Below, in pieces: positions 24,791 through 37,112 of a stretch of DNA of 64,000 bases. How positions within the stretch are numbered: the stretch's first letter is position 1; every line of letters starts with the position of its first letter. The stretch is taken from the NCBI RefSeq assembly GCF_023159225.1, contig NC_063181.1:18626073-18690072 (forward strand), read 5' to 3'. The notes under the pieces are model-generated. The model saw nothing but the letters and a program-made list of their open reading frames with translations. It ran no database searches and was not told where the DNA came from. The DNA is from Perognathus longimembris pacificus (Eukaryota > Chordata > Mammalia > Rodentia > Heteromyidae). A program made the position numbers and the translations under genes.

Positions 24791-26956
24791 CCTTGAACTC
24801 TTTCTCATATAACTTTGCTACTAACTCCATATGAATGGAATCCAGTGATATAAAATAAAGGAGGTAAAAACATACCTAATTTTTAACAATGCACACATTG
24901 TAAGGTCTGAAATGAGTTTTTACAAGAGCGCATGTTTAAGAAATAGATCTTGGCCATTACATCAGAACAGAGCGTTTGCCATTCTCATAATGTGATTCAG
25001 TTTCTAGTCTTTTCTCTGTTCTCACTTTGTTCACACTCTGTTCTATCTCTGAACCGCAAATGTGACATTTTAAAAGGGTCACCACTTCACACAAGGTTGA
25101 AATTGGTCAAATCTGTTGTCTGAGGAGGAGACAGCTGCAGACAAAGTCTGAATGCAACATGGATTAGAATTTAATAGAAGAACAATTTACACACACCTTT
25201 CTTTTCCCCATACTTTTTTCACTAGTTTTTTCCCCAATAACCAACTACCATGTTCAGGGCAACTGTGAGTACTGACAGCAATCCAAGTAATTTAGGTTGA
25301 TTTATTTCCCATGTTTTGCATATTTGCTAAAGTACTTTTTAAAATATACATTTCTAAGAACATAAAGCATAGAAAATTAATCTCAAGTATATTGGTCTTA
25401 ACTCCAAGGTTACTTGTCAAGATGGCATTCTTTCCTCTTTGGCAAACCAGGCCCAGGTGTTTTCCAGGCCCTTTTGCGATTGTCACACAGGAGGCCCAAC
25501 CCTCTGGGGGCCTGCTGCTTTCCCCTCCTTCAATGTTGATATGGTGAAAATAGGTGAATAGAGGTCCCAACACTGGAGACAGAGGATTCCTTCCACTGAA
25601 ATCCTTTGCAATCCTATGGATGGATAATCTAGTTGTCTTCATGGGCAAATTAAGACTTGTAAATTTTTGTTTGTTTGTTTATCATTCCAACCATGTTGCT
25701 AACTGAAACAAATTCTAGAATTTGAGTCAAAGACACAATACCCATAGTGACATATGTGAATGATCTGGATAGTGTTGGTTTTCTTCATTTGTTCATTTAG
25801 AGGTCAATTTCCATAGTCACTGTCTTTTACCATTTATTTGAGCATACTTAGTTGCACAACTATAGGCCTAGGATGGTTAGAACAGACAGCACCCTATATT
25901 GAAAATGGTTAGAAAATTCACTGACTTCAGTTGGAATATCTTCACTTTCTCACTCCCTCATTTGCTTCTCTCTCTATTCCTTCTTACCTGGACTGTTCAT
26001 AAAGTACCTGCTGTATGCTAGAAAGTTTAAACAAGTCTCTGTCTTAATGTGACGTACAACTAGTACAACATAGACAGAACTTGATAGTGTAGTCAATGCT
26101 GAATTTATTTTGACTATCAAAAATTACGATAATACAACCAGTCTCATAAATGATAAAGAGGAGCAAGATCAACAGCAATTTAGATTAATGCTTCTACTCT
26201 TCTCTAAGTAAAACAATAATGCTGTACCAGCTCTCCTATATTTTTAATCATATATATTTTTTGTCTCTGTAGAAGAAGTTTAATAACACAGGTTTAGGTG
26301 GTGACAGCTACAAAAATGGAAAGGGGTAGCATGTGTGGAAAAGCTCTGTGAAATGCAATTAAAGCAGTGCATTATCCATAGAAAGTGAGAGGTAGGACAG
26401 GTCAAATCAAAGCCTCTGAACAGAAAATGTCAAGAGACTGGAGAATTACACAGGTAGTGCCAATTATTGGGAAATTGAAGATGTGTATTCCTTTCTCTTC
26501 CTCATTTTCTCCTCTGTCGACAAGGCTCACACATGTACTGGAAAGGCAACACAAAGAAGTACCTCTACTCGATGACAGAAAATGCAGTGTTCAAAATTTT
26601 CTTTTTAAGCCACACATGATGTGACATGGCTAGCATCCAAACACTGGTGAAACAGAGGCAGGGAGATGGATAATTTGAAAATAGCTGAATATACTTAGTA
26701 AGGCATGGTCTTTAAAATGCCAGAGAACAAAAATAGTTTTGTAAAATTAGTAGACTGCTGATTTCTAAAAGGACTCTCTTAATTAATAAGCATTCATAGT
26801 ATGACCAAAATTCAGTAATTTGCTCAAAGTGATTTTAGCTACAACTTATAAAGCACAGCTGAATACCTCTTCTGTATACAATGGATAGATGGTATGTAGA
26901 TAAATCAATTTATTTCATCCATAGTTTACCAAATTGCATACATATTATAGATATAG

Positions 26957-27222
26957 ATATTATTGTAAAGGTGATGTACAGAGGGGTTACAGTTACAAGG
27001 TCAGGTAATGAGTGTATTTCTTTTTGAACAGTGTTACCACCTCTCTCATTTTCTCCCATGTCCTCCCCAACTCCCCTGCCCTCCCCAGGTCGTAAAGTTC
27101 ATTTCCAACACAGTGTTTAATGAATAACAATGTGGCATTAGCTTACCTTTTGTCCCACAGTTACTGTGATTTCCCCATCCCTTCCCCCAAATTATCTTAA
27201 CTTATATAAAGGACAAAGGGTA
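26957..27222 (-). mobile_element. L1 3' fragment, minus strand
   Basis: The plus strand begins attgtaaaggtgatgtacag, the shared complement of the L1 3' end, and continues through ggtcgtaaagttcatttcca to aaaggacaaagggtacagaa. It ends where a SINE monomer begins. Confidence 0.8.
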
Positions 27223-27299
27223 CAGAAATGTAGCTTAGTGCTTGCCTAGCATGCATGAGGCCCTGAGTTCAATTCCTTGCTACCACATCAACACACAAA
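27223..27299 (+). mobile_element. ID monomer SINE fragment, plus strand
   Basis: aaatgtagcttagtgcttgc, tgaggccctgagttcaattc and an A-rich end: a single ID-type monomer, abutting the L1 fragment. Confidence 0.75.
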
Positions 27300-27624
27300 A
27301 AATAAGTCAAATTATAAAAAATAGGTATACTTCCAAAGCACTTGGGATTTACCTATTTTGAGAAATTGATATTTTGCTAGAATATTTTTAAAATTAGGAT
27401 AGTCTTATTCTGATATCACCTGTTGTTAGGTATGGGGAAGTCATACAACATTCCATTTGGATAAAGTTTCTTGATTCTCCATTATACTCCAGCCAGGCTT
27501 TCTGTAGTGAAAACTCTTTGTTCTTTATCACTTAGTGGACATTCCCTAAAGAGAGAAGACAGAAAATCTAATCTATCTATCTTTATCTACCTATCTTTTA
27601 TCTCTCTCTCTCTCTCTGTTTTTT

Positions 27625-27800
27625 TTGCAAAGGTGATGTACAGAGCAGTTATAATGATATGTCACTGTAACTAGTAAATTTCTTTTAGAACAGTGTCAGT
27701 TTCCTCTTTCCTCATGTTCCCCTCCCAACCCCGCTCTCCTGCCCTCCAAGTTGTATAGTTCATTTCCAACGTAGTGTCTAATGGGCGAGTCATTGTCTGA
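27625..27800 (-). mobile_element. L1 3' terminus fragment, minus strand
   Basis: Starts with T run then gcaaaggtgatgtacagagc and includes ccctccaagttgtatagttc. Preceded by a CTAT/TC microsatellite at about 27570-27618. Confidence 0.75.
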
Positions 27801-29814
27801 TTAGAGACTTAGCTTCCATCAGATAGACGTCTGCAGTGGTATAAGGAACCAGCAACTGCTCATGGAAGGCACACCTCTTGACAAGATACTTTGCAAAACC
27901 ATTGAAGAGCCCTGAGTAGTTTAAACATGGATTAGAAATTGGAGGGGATTTTTTTAATTATCCAAAATGATTCTGTATGCTTATATCCATATGTTATCTG
28001 TATTTTTAGAGATTGTTTCTTGTCCTCTTGTTACCTTTCAGTTTCTAGTCAAATACATGACAAGAATTATATTTGCCTCATGAGTATTAGGTTAATTACC
28101 TAATATTCTCTTTCTTTTTATTAAGTACACTATCTTTAAAAATAACCAACTAGTAATCATATTTCTTATAATCCTACAGAACTATATATGAGATAATTTA
28201 TGCATTCTTTTTAAAATTAAGCTATAAGGTCAATAATCAAATAATTTAAAAATCTATATATTTAAAGCAAATTAATGTTTATGAATAAAAACATAAAAAG
28301 TCACATTAGCTCCACTGACCTTGAATACTGTTTACTTAAATAGACTTCCATTTCTCTCATATTTTTGGAGTATTATACCAATTAGGCATGCAACTATTGT
28401 TTCATTAGTTAACATTCAGAAGAAGTGTTTTCTTTCTAACTCAAATTGGTCTTATTTTGTTGTTGGTATTATTGTTGTCAAATATTAAGTGACCATAAAG
28501 CTTTGTTTCTACGTAGCTTTTACTAGTTGAGCAATTTCATCACAAATAAAAATTTATGATGTTCAAATTTTAATCAGTAAGTTTACAAATTCTGCAATAT
28601 ATTTGTAATATCACATCATCATAAAAATTCCTTTTGCTTTTTCTTGATGCATGTTAGAAATGATCATTTTCCCAGAATTTGGAAACCAAAAGTGTTCCTA
28701 AGTCTCCTCAGTAATTAACCAAAAGTATGCTTGGTTGCTACTGAGAAGTTGAGTCACAGTGTCATGACTGCTTCTCTAGTCATGATTTAACTATGGCGGC
28801 AGTGTGTTGAAACCTTTTTAGAAGAAGGATGTCTTCTTCTCAACCATTGGTGGTGGCTTCAGCCAATTCTTTCTGAGAAGGAGTGTGGCAACATGGTGAT
28901 AGTAGAGGGCGACTTTTCACATTACTTTCACCATTGTCAATTGTCATTTAAATCAAGCTGCACACTTGATGCTTATGGTGAGCCAGAAACCCTATGGAGG
29001 AACATGCATGGCATTTTGGTATTAAATTTCAGCTTGTTTATACTCTGCCTATAATTTAAGACTGTAATCCTTCTGAAAATAGTATATGCATCAATGAAGG
29101 CTTCTATTTTACTCAATAGGTGGTTGTGACATGGACGTTTTAGCTGACCTAGTGAAGAGAGAATGCCTTATGCCATTTCACAGAGTTATGCACATTCCTG
29201 GCAGGCCCAAAATGTTAACTGTTCTAATTTCTAGAATATTGAAATAGTCAACACTGAAAAGGATGTGAAGTGATGATGCATATAGTATGTGGTCTGTAAT
29301 AGTGTGTGTACATAAATAATATTTAAATAAATGAGGGACACTTAACTTTAAAACATTATTTTATGCCTCGCTTTGAAGAAAATGTCTCCTAATATTCAAC
29401 CTAAGAAGCTTGAGGGAAATAGAGTCACTTTGTTAAAGAGGAGGAAAGAGGTCCATGGAAACGTTGTTCTCTCATACCTTCTTATTGTAGAAAACTCTTA
29501 AATATACTTAGACAATCAATTTTTGATCTGTTCTCAGTGAAAACAACAAGGCTTTGCAGGACTGATACAGTATCATTGTAATATGTATGCCTTTAGCCTA
29601 AACTTACAGTTAAATTTTCAGTTTATCCATCCTAACTTGGTATCATTTGAGCTTTTCCAGTCTAAGAAGCCCACCATCTGCTGGTAGCATTGCTGGGATG
29701 GGGTAGGAAAGAGGGAGAAGGGGAGGAGGCTGGAAGGAAGGAATGCTTGTTCTCTGTGCATCTGCCAAAGCAGAAATAACAAACATTCTGCATTTCCTAA
29801 GCCAGCTCTTTGTT

Positions 29815-29893
29815 TCCTTCCCTTCCTTGACTTTCCTTTTCTCCTCTCCCCTTTCTCTTTCCTTCTCTCTCTCTCATTTCTCTCTCTCTCTTC
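29815..29893. repeat. Polypyrimidine tract ending in (TC)n
   Basis: C/T-only sequence that creates an arginine/glutamate-rich frame on the minus strand. Confidence 0.85.
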
Positions 29894-30539
29894 ACCCATT
29901 CTAGTTCTATTTGAAGGTAGCTTTGGAAGAAAAGGTATGTTAAATACACCACCTGCTTTCCATTGACTCACCTTCCTCCAGTTTAGAAAACCTGCTTAAT
30001 GTGCTAAAATTCCTTCAGAGATGCTTGGTGCTGTCATGGAATCCATTGGGATGGGTAACAGTTCGCCCCCACCAAGAAAGCATTCCATCATCCCTGACAG
30101 GAAGTTCAGGAAATTCATATTAACGCATCACACAGAGGATTCTGTGAAACACCAGTAGTGGTTACAATTTCCATAACTCGCTAATGACATTATAATCTAT
30201 GTGGCAAGGTCATTGATGTATTTATTTTTGGATGTATGATTTTGAGAAGATCAAAAATCCCTTGGCACCAGGTAGCTGCCTTTTTCTCTAACATTTATTA
30301 TGTTTTGTTCCATTTTGAGCCTACCATTTTTGCTTCTATATTCTAAACTCTCCCCTTCCTTCTCTCTTGTTTTATTTATATTCAGCTTGGCTTCATCTCC
30401 ACTTCTGCGGAACTTAATGTATTCTGACTTAAATTGTTCTTTCTCTGCAAACTGCTTTATACTCTCATCTGACCTCAATTCCTTTCCCTCTTGAATACTA
30501 ACACAGTGAGTGTTACAAACCCTCACTCCTTTATTATTC

Positions 30540-30850
30540 TTTTGGGGGCGAGGGTATTGGTATTTAAACACAGGGGTTTATGCTTGCTGGGCAAATGTCT
30601 TACTCTTCGAGCTAGGCTCTATCCTTTTCAGCTCTCTTTAAATATAAAGTGGAAAAACTAAATTTTAGGTGGGTTCTTGTTGAGTTTTTTTTTCTTCCTT
30701 GGCTAGACTGGACTGAGAACCTATTAATACTTCTTACTCTAGTTGTTTAGAGAGCATGGATGTACCACCACATCCACCTTTTCCTGTGGAGATTAAGTCT
30801 AATGAATATTTTACCCAGTTTGGCCTTAAACTGTGATCTTCCCATTTTTG
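30540..30850 (-). mobile_element. Old B-type SINE remnants, minus strand (approximate)
   Basis: The plus strand contains ttggtatttaaacacagggg, agctaggctctatccttttc and tttggccttaaactgtgatc, diverged complements of rodent B-type SINE segments. Weak but ordered. Confidence 0.45.
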
Positions 30851-31384
30851 GTCTACTAAGCATATATTAACATAATTTTCTACTTGATGGATGTTTGGTT
30901 GTTTTACATATACAGGGCTTAGCTTGTTTATTCTAAGCTTTTGTTTTTTATTTAAAAAGTTATATATTATATGTAACATATATAAGCTATATATATACAC
31001 ATGCAGCACATAATACTGTGTGAGAAAAAGCATGATATCTAAGCATTCTTCTCAACTGATTTAAATTTAGAAGTATAGGATTTTAATAATGCAACAATAA
31101 TACAAGAAGCAGACCTATAAGATCTATTTTTCATTGATTTTTCCATCCTTAGTATATGAAAACTTTGTAAATTTTGTCAGTGTCAACTATCATACTATAC
31201 AAATTGTCTTGAACTTTCTTCACCAACATATCATTGATTTTCAAAAAAAACCTTAGTAAATAAGGAACAAACATCATGCCTTTTCTAAAAATAAACAATG
31301 TGCCTCTTCTAAAAAGGAATTATTTTACCAACAAAATGTTGGTCTGTCTTTAGGCAAGGCACATATGATTTAGAAATAACAGGT

Positions 31385-31640
31385 GGGTGGCCAGGCATCT
31401 GTGCCTCATATCTGTAACTAGCTAGTTATGAAGCTAAGATCCAGAGGCTCATGGTTCAAGGACAACCAGAGCAAACAAGTCTTGAGACTTCATTTGCAAA
31501 ATAGATAACAAAATGAAAAACTGGAGACACGGCTCAAGTGGGCATGTGTCAGCAAAGCAGTCAAACTGTAAAGGGCAAGACCCGGAGTTTAAATCACGGT
31601 ACTGAAAAACAATGAAAAGAAAAAAGGGTAGAAACAAAAA
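31385..31640 (+). mobile_element. Old B1-head/ID-tail SINE, plus strand
   Basis: ccaggcatctgtgcctcata, gaagctaagatccagaggct and cggctcaagtgggcatgtgt follow the order of the B1/ID SINE, strongly diverged, with an A-rich end. Confidence 0.65.
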
Positions 31641-34600
31641 AGAAGAAAGGGTGAACATAACAAAGAAAGCAATAGCAGATTGAGAAGTGAACAAGTTTCT
31701 AAGGTGTTGAAATGGGAAATAGAAAGTGTATTTATCACTATGGATAAGAACATATTGTGGAAAATGGGAATACAAAGTAGAAAAATATGTATATTTTTAG
31801 TATAGATTTGATCTAACTATCTCAGGCAAGACTTTTTTTTTAGCTTTGTAAGGTACCATTTGTACTGTTTTAAGATTATTTTCTCTCTCCTATGGACTTG
31901 TGCTTTGGGAAATACCCTATTCTTAATGTCAAACATAGAGCCTTTGAATTTATACATACACAAATTAACACTGTGTAAGTTGTACTAAATGAGTGCTTCA
32001 ATGACTGAAGGAAGGAAAAGAATATATAAAACAAATGTATACAAAGAGCATTTCTAGAAAAACCTGATTCCTCTTAAGCTACCACCAGCTATGTCAAGTT
32101 CTTTGTCTCTAAGAATCAAAGAAGAAAAGTATGAGTATATCAAAAGTTGACAAAGTCATTTCTAAACTTTGTTCCCCAACTTCATTTTTATTTTAGGATT
32201 ACAAAAGAAATGTTCAGGAATTTAACATAATAATAGAGCTTCTACAAAATAGAACCACTTGAAAAAAATAATAGTAGCACTTTCAAATATAATGTCATAT
32301 CTTTTGTCTTTTAAGAATAATTGTGTTATTTCTATTATTCCTATGTAGAACTATTTTACTTAAGTACCAAAAATGTGTTCAGGGTATTTTTATACATTTA
32401 TATAACAGACTTCATCAGACAAATTTACTTCCTGAATGTTTTCATAGTGAAGATTTTGAGAAATGTTCCTCACATACCCACTCTCATTCACAGTCAACAC
32501 AACAACAATACAGCTTCACAAAACAAATTGTTTCTGAGAAATAGGTGAAATATAAAAGTCATTGCTGCCATGGCATCTTCTCATGACAAAACAAATGATG
32601 AAACATTATGTCAAATTTCAGCTGCTTTGCCTACCTAGGTTGTGCTATGTACTCTGAAGGGACAGATTCTTTTGCCAGTTGACTTGAGGTAGCATATTTA
32701 TAGTGTATCCTATTTCCAGGTGTCAACCATAGTTGTGATGAAAGTAATGGTTGTTTAATAGAAGCCCTAAAACCAAACTTATGAAATCACAAGCACAAAT
32801 CCTCTATCAGAGGATTTTGCATACATTCTACTCTGTAGAAAAAGTCTCTGCCAGGAAGCCTGAGGAAGCCAATGTCAGCCCTCTATTTCCCAAGTCACAT
32901 CTAATAAGATTCATCACCTGAGGAATTTTCTACAATCCAAAATTGTGTTCATGGCCTTGCACACTCAGAAACTAGAGATATCAGCAAAGCTGGAGAAAAT
33001 CCAAATCTCTGAAGTAGATTTACAATCCAAGGAACACAAAGTACCAGTGATTTATCTGAAGGTGCAAATATATTAATTTACAAGCAGAGTTAAATTTCAG
33101 GGGAACTAACACTCTCTGGTCTACAAGCTAGCACATTTTCTTTTATTAATGGGCCAAATCATAATCAGGAGGCTAGTGACTTAAAAAGTGCCCCCCTGAA
33201 ATACATAAAACAAACAAAGCAAGACTAGAATTTAGTTTCTAGTTGTTTCTACTTCCTGGTTTTACAGTAACAAAAAGTATGTGACACACCAGATTCATCA
33301 AGCATTTAATGATCTACCTTCCTATGACACACATTGGCCTCTGTGGCTAATTAATCTTCCTTCTTACTAATATAATAGACTCTGGCTTACCCCAAGGCAG
33401 CAACTGTTCCTTCAGCCTATGCTATTTAAAGGCATCACCAGACTCGTTCTTTCTTCCTTTCTTTTCTTCTTCTATATTCTTACCAATATCACCAAACCAG
33501 GGTAGGGCCTCATCTAACAGCAAAGTCTCAATTGGTTTATCTGTTGCAAATGGATCTTATTGTACAACACCAGAGATCACATCTATGTGTATCTGTTTTC
33601 CAAACTTATTTATACTGAAATTCTCCGTGAATCTTAGTGATGTCAAAGTTAAGTCCATATAGCTGAGCTGTCATTCAAATTCTTCCCTATCTAGACTCAA
33701 TATATTGTTGCTGTTCTACACCATAAACTCTTCACTCCAGACAAATCTAGAATCTCCCAATAGTCCAAATTTACCCTGAAGCCATGTCTCTGCTCCCAGG
33801 TTCAATTCAGCGTCTACCACTTCTCTGCATATATCTCTAAAAGTTCAAGCATGAAATTGCCCCCTTCATTCCTGAGATCCATTTGTTATTTAGTATATTT
33901 GAAACTAAATCTTGCACACTTGGAGGTTGATGTACTGAATTATTTCAATGTAAGATTGAACTTGAAAATAATTGCCTTTCACAGACAGGAAATGCTGCCT
34001 CTTGACAAGCCCATGGGCTATGAGTAGTTCACATGTTCAAAGCTGTTGCAATGACTTCACCAAGTTAATGCTGTCCTCCGCACCCTCATCTGTTCTCTGT
34101 ACTATTTAATATTACAGCTGAAAACACCTTTCCATTTTAGCTAGTCTCACAGTCTTGAAGTCTAGTGCTACCTTTAAAAATAGACTTGACTTCTGAAATA
34201 CAGAGGTTCTAATTAGTACATTCAACAGCAAGAATAATACAGAGTAGTGCAATAAAGAATAGGTCCCTTCAACATGATGGTGGTTTAATACATCTCCCAA
34301 GATGAAAAAATAGTATATAAAGGGATCAAGAAGGTAATTTTAAAATCTATTTTAGCTGCTACGTAGCTTCTTGGTCCTCTTGCGTTAAATCATGCTTTAT
34401 TCTCAAATTTGATGAAATAGTGTCTTAAAACAGAAAACAAAAATATTTTATATGGATCTGATACAATGAGCTTCTTCACAGTAGTACACAGATAAATAAG
34501 GACTATTGTCAACAGGGTGTTCTATAATTAGAAAAGAGGTGAAAATATACAATACTCTAACTTTATGGTATTTGGAAAATTCCACATAGAATAAATGTCA

Positions 34601-35668
34601 GGGAACAATTTGGCTAAGCCTTGAAAGCAGGAATAAGAAAGATAGATCAAAGTGCAATGAAGGTGATAATTTTTTCAAGGAAGGATGAAACTAATGGATT
34701 GAATAGATCTAAAGATAAGATACAAACAAAAGATTAATGTATTATAGCCAAGAGTTTTGTTAAATAAATCTAACATTAAAACTGGATACAAAGCTTTCTA
34801 GAAATTTGTTCCCATTTTATATTTCTAGGAAATGTGTTTGAAGCTAAGGAATACTGGTATCTCTCATGCTGTCTTAGGGTAAAATCCTAGAATGCTAAGA
34901 TTCTATCCTAAGGTAAAATATTGAATGAAAGCAGACAAAACACAGAAGCCATTTTATATAGCCTATGCCTTCTGTGTCAAGGCACATTCCAGTCAGCTTA
35001 AGGACAGGAAGACTGTCTCTTTTTATTTGTAAATATGTACCAAAAAAAGTATCCATCACCCCTTATGAATTCATTGCTTTATGTAAGGTAATTCTTATAG
35101 CATACACTATTTGACTATGAGGTAATAACCAATAGGCTATTTGTGGGAATAAATTTTACTCCCTCATGATCTCCTAATTGGTTCAGTCTTGTATCTAGAA
35201 ATAAAGTGATGGTTGTTCTTTTGGTTGTTGTTATTATTTGTTTGTTTTAAAATCTAGATTTCTATGTTTCCTATTTGGTATACAAATATTCTATTTACTA
35301 ACTGAATTTTTTATTACTTTCCATTGGACTATGTAGTAAGAATTTCACCTTTAAGTAGTTATACCTACTGTGCAGTAGGGCTGGTAGATAAAAGAATGAG
35401 TATTGTCTAAATCGTCAAAACTTCATCTTCCCCATCAATTTTCCATGGCTTTTAGAGTTTCGTCACATTGAGTTAGTATATAAATTTCTTACTTTAAACA
35501 AGAGCAATTTTTCTCAAAAAATGTACAAATATACTCTTATCTGTCTCAATACCACAAAAGATTTTGCATTTTCATTCAACTTTCCACAAACCAATAGGGT
35601 AACCTAGATTTCAAAATGAGTTATGTCACAAATTGAAGAACATAGGAAAATCAATTTTAAGAAAAAAA

Positions 35669-35886
35669 AGCTGGGTCTGGGGATATGGCCTAGTGGCAAG
35701 AGCGCTTGCCTTGTATACTTGAAGCCCTGGGTTCGATTCCCCACCACCACATATACAGAAAATAGCCAGAAGTGGCACTGTGACTCAAGTGGCAGAGTGC
35801 TAGCCTTGAGCAAAGAGAAGCCAGGGACAGTGTTCAGGCCCTGAGTCCAAGGCCCAGGACTGGCAAAAAGAAAAAAGGAAGAAAGA
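35669..35886 (+). mobile_element. ID-dimer SINE, plus strand
   Basis: Full dimer (ctggggatatggcctagtgg to ccaggactggc) with a GAAA-rich tail. Flanks gaaaaaaaagct and gaaaaaaagct form a likely target-site duplication. About 0.9 kb downstream of ASB5 exon 1 in the intron. Confidence 0.92.
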
Positions 35887-36739
35887 AAGAAAAAAAGCTT
35901 AAAGTGCTGTTTATAATTACACGATATTGGGTTTCAATGCTGCATATTTCAATTGCCTTGGAGATATTTGTACTATAAAATGTTCATGCATGTCTGACTC
36001 ATTTAAAATCAGAAAGTCATTGAAGTTACCAAAAAATAAAATGACCATTTGAAGCCCATCTCTAGATAATTTTTACTGTAGATGGTTTTCCAAAATTTTT
36101 AAATCTGAATAATATTGTTTTCATTTCACCCCATACTTCAATTTATTTTAAGAAAACACAGATGTACTTGACTGCACACATTTAAAATTTGTTAACTCTT
36201 GTTCCTATCTTTTAATAATCAAATTTTCTCCAACTGAGGGAAGCAATAGCAACACCTTTAGGAAAAGACATGTCATAAATATTCATATATGTACTTCAAT
36301 TTAGAATCAAATAGCAAAATTGACTAAAATAAAATCTGACATTCTCTCTACTTAATAATCATGATCATATGTACATGCATATATATGTTAGAATGCTGAT
36401 AAATTTTAAAATGCTGGCACATGCTACATAATCACTGAAGTATAATCAGTTGCCTTTAAAATTAATCTCTCAAACCATGACTTGGTAAATGAAATGTTTA
36501 AGTTTTTTAATATGTTAAGTGTGCCTCATTTGTCTCTTTTCCAATGGTGCCTTGATTTTAACCCTAACATTTAGACAGAAAAACAATTTTGTTTTTCATG
36601 ATACCATGGAGTAAGTTACAAGAATTTTCCTTCACAGTTTACAGAATCTTCCATAAAGAAAACATGTGATGTTTTCTTGGAGTGCAGATCAAATGCCAGT
36701 TAAACTCCACTTGAAACAGGAGAGCAGTCATAAACTTAC

Positions 36740-36935
36740 CTTGTCCTTGAGTTACTCCATAAAATTCAGCTGCTATCCTGGCCGCTTCCTTGCGGTTGCC
36801 TTTCACGATGTAGAAATGGCTAAGGATGGCCAGGCTGATTTTCACAAAAAGCTTAAAACAGAAAAGTGAGAGGATCGTGAAGTAGACATTGGATAACTGT
36901 TGAGCAAATGGTCGGCTTTCTTCTAACACCGACAT
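36740..36935 (-). CDS. ASB5: ASB5 coding exon 1 (residues 1-65 plus first base of codon 66)
   Basis: The frame starts at ATG 36935-36933 with a G at -3, an acceptable initiation context, and no upstream ATG lies between it and the probable transcription start. It begins MSVLEESRPF, the ASB5 N-terminus. Residues about 16-43 are strongly hydrophobic (VYFTILSLFCFKLFVKISLA and onward), a family trait of ASB5 that precedes the ankyrin domain; whether it anchors to a membrane cannot be judged here. The stretch GNRKEAARIAAEFYG follows. The exon ends at CAAG|GTAAGT, a near-ideal donor, leaving one base (phase 1) that pairs with GT at the start of exon 2 to make Gly66. The open frame continues past the donor into the intron, but that extension is not coding. 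Confidence 0.96.
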
Positions 36936-37112
36936 TGCTGCAGAAGAATCTGCGTCGGTCGTTAGTTAGATCCAAGCCTCAACTCTGTCTGGCTCTGGTC
37001 AGAGATACTCTTGAACAGCTGGTTCTGAGGAAAGAAAATATCAGCTGGTAGTGATGCCTACGGCTCCAAATATTTATACTGTCCATAAAAGCTCTTCACA
37101 ATCTCCTATTGG
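36936..37112 (-). promoter_or_regulatory. ASB5: Candidate ASB5 core promoter and 5' UTR
   Basis: Reading the minus strand toward exon 1, there is a CCAAT box at 37112-37108, then TATAAATA at 37078-37071, which would place transcription start near 37040-37050, then two CAGCTG E-boxes at 37047-37042 and 37021-37016, and the ATG at 36935. E-boxes of this form are bound by MyoD-class factors, which fits the known muscle expression of ASB5. The implied 5' UTR is about 110 nt with no upstream ATG. A pyrimidine tract ending in CAG (acceptor position 37026-37025) means an upstream non-coding exon is an alternative reading. The motifs are seen; their function is inferred. Confidence 0.6.

Larger units (their letters stand above)
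4506..36739 (-). other. ASB5 intron 1
   Basis: About 32.2 kb between donor GTAAGT (36739-36734) and the acceptor at 4507-4506. It holds the SINE, L1 and simple-repeat entries listed separately. The longer stretches in which I could name nothing are 8200-11683, 17540-20039, 20810-22888, 24795-26950, 27831-30530 and 31640-35670: AT-rich, with no conserved coding pattern and only short chance frames. Confidence 0.9.
1..36935 (-). other. ASB5: ASB5 gene, 5' part (exons 1-4, runs off left edge)
   Basis: Four minus-strand coding blocks join into the N-terminal 147 residues of ankyrin repeat and SOCS box protein 5. Phases agree at every junction: 196 nt ends in phase 1, 80 nt returns to phase 0, 108 nt stays in phase 0, and 57 nt is open to the edge. 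ASB proteins are substrate receptors of Cullin-5/Elongin B/C/Rbx2 ubiquitin ligases: ankyrin repeats bind the target and a C-terminal SOCS box binds the ligase core. The family usually has about 329 residues for ASB5, so over half of the protein, including the SOCS box, lies outside. ASB5 is known as a gene enriched in skeletal muscle and satellite cells. Intron 1 is about 32.2 kb, intron 2 about 3.6 kb and intron 3 about 0.7 kb. No frameshift or premature stop is present in the visible coding exons. Identity is from recognition of the protein sequence, without a database search. Confidence 0.95.

Noticed and set aside
25292..25648. 118-codon minus-strand frame starting MPMKTTRLSIH
   Set aside because: No recognisable domain, no splice structure, inside ASB5 intron 1. 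The composition is mixed but nothing supports a gene.
29618..29971. 117-codon minus-strand frame with an Arg/Glu-rich core
   Set aside because: The core is the complement of a CT-rich simple repeat.
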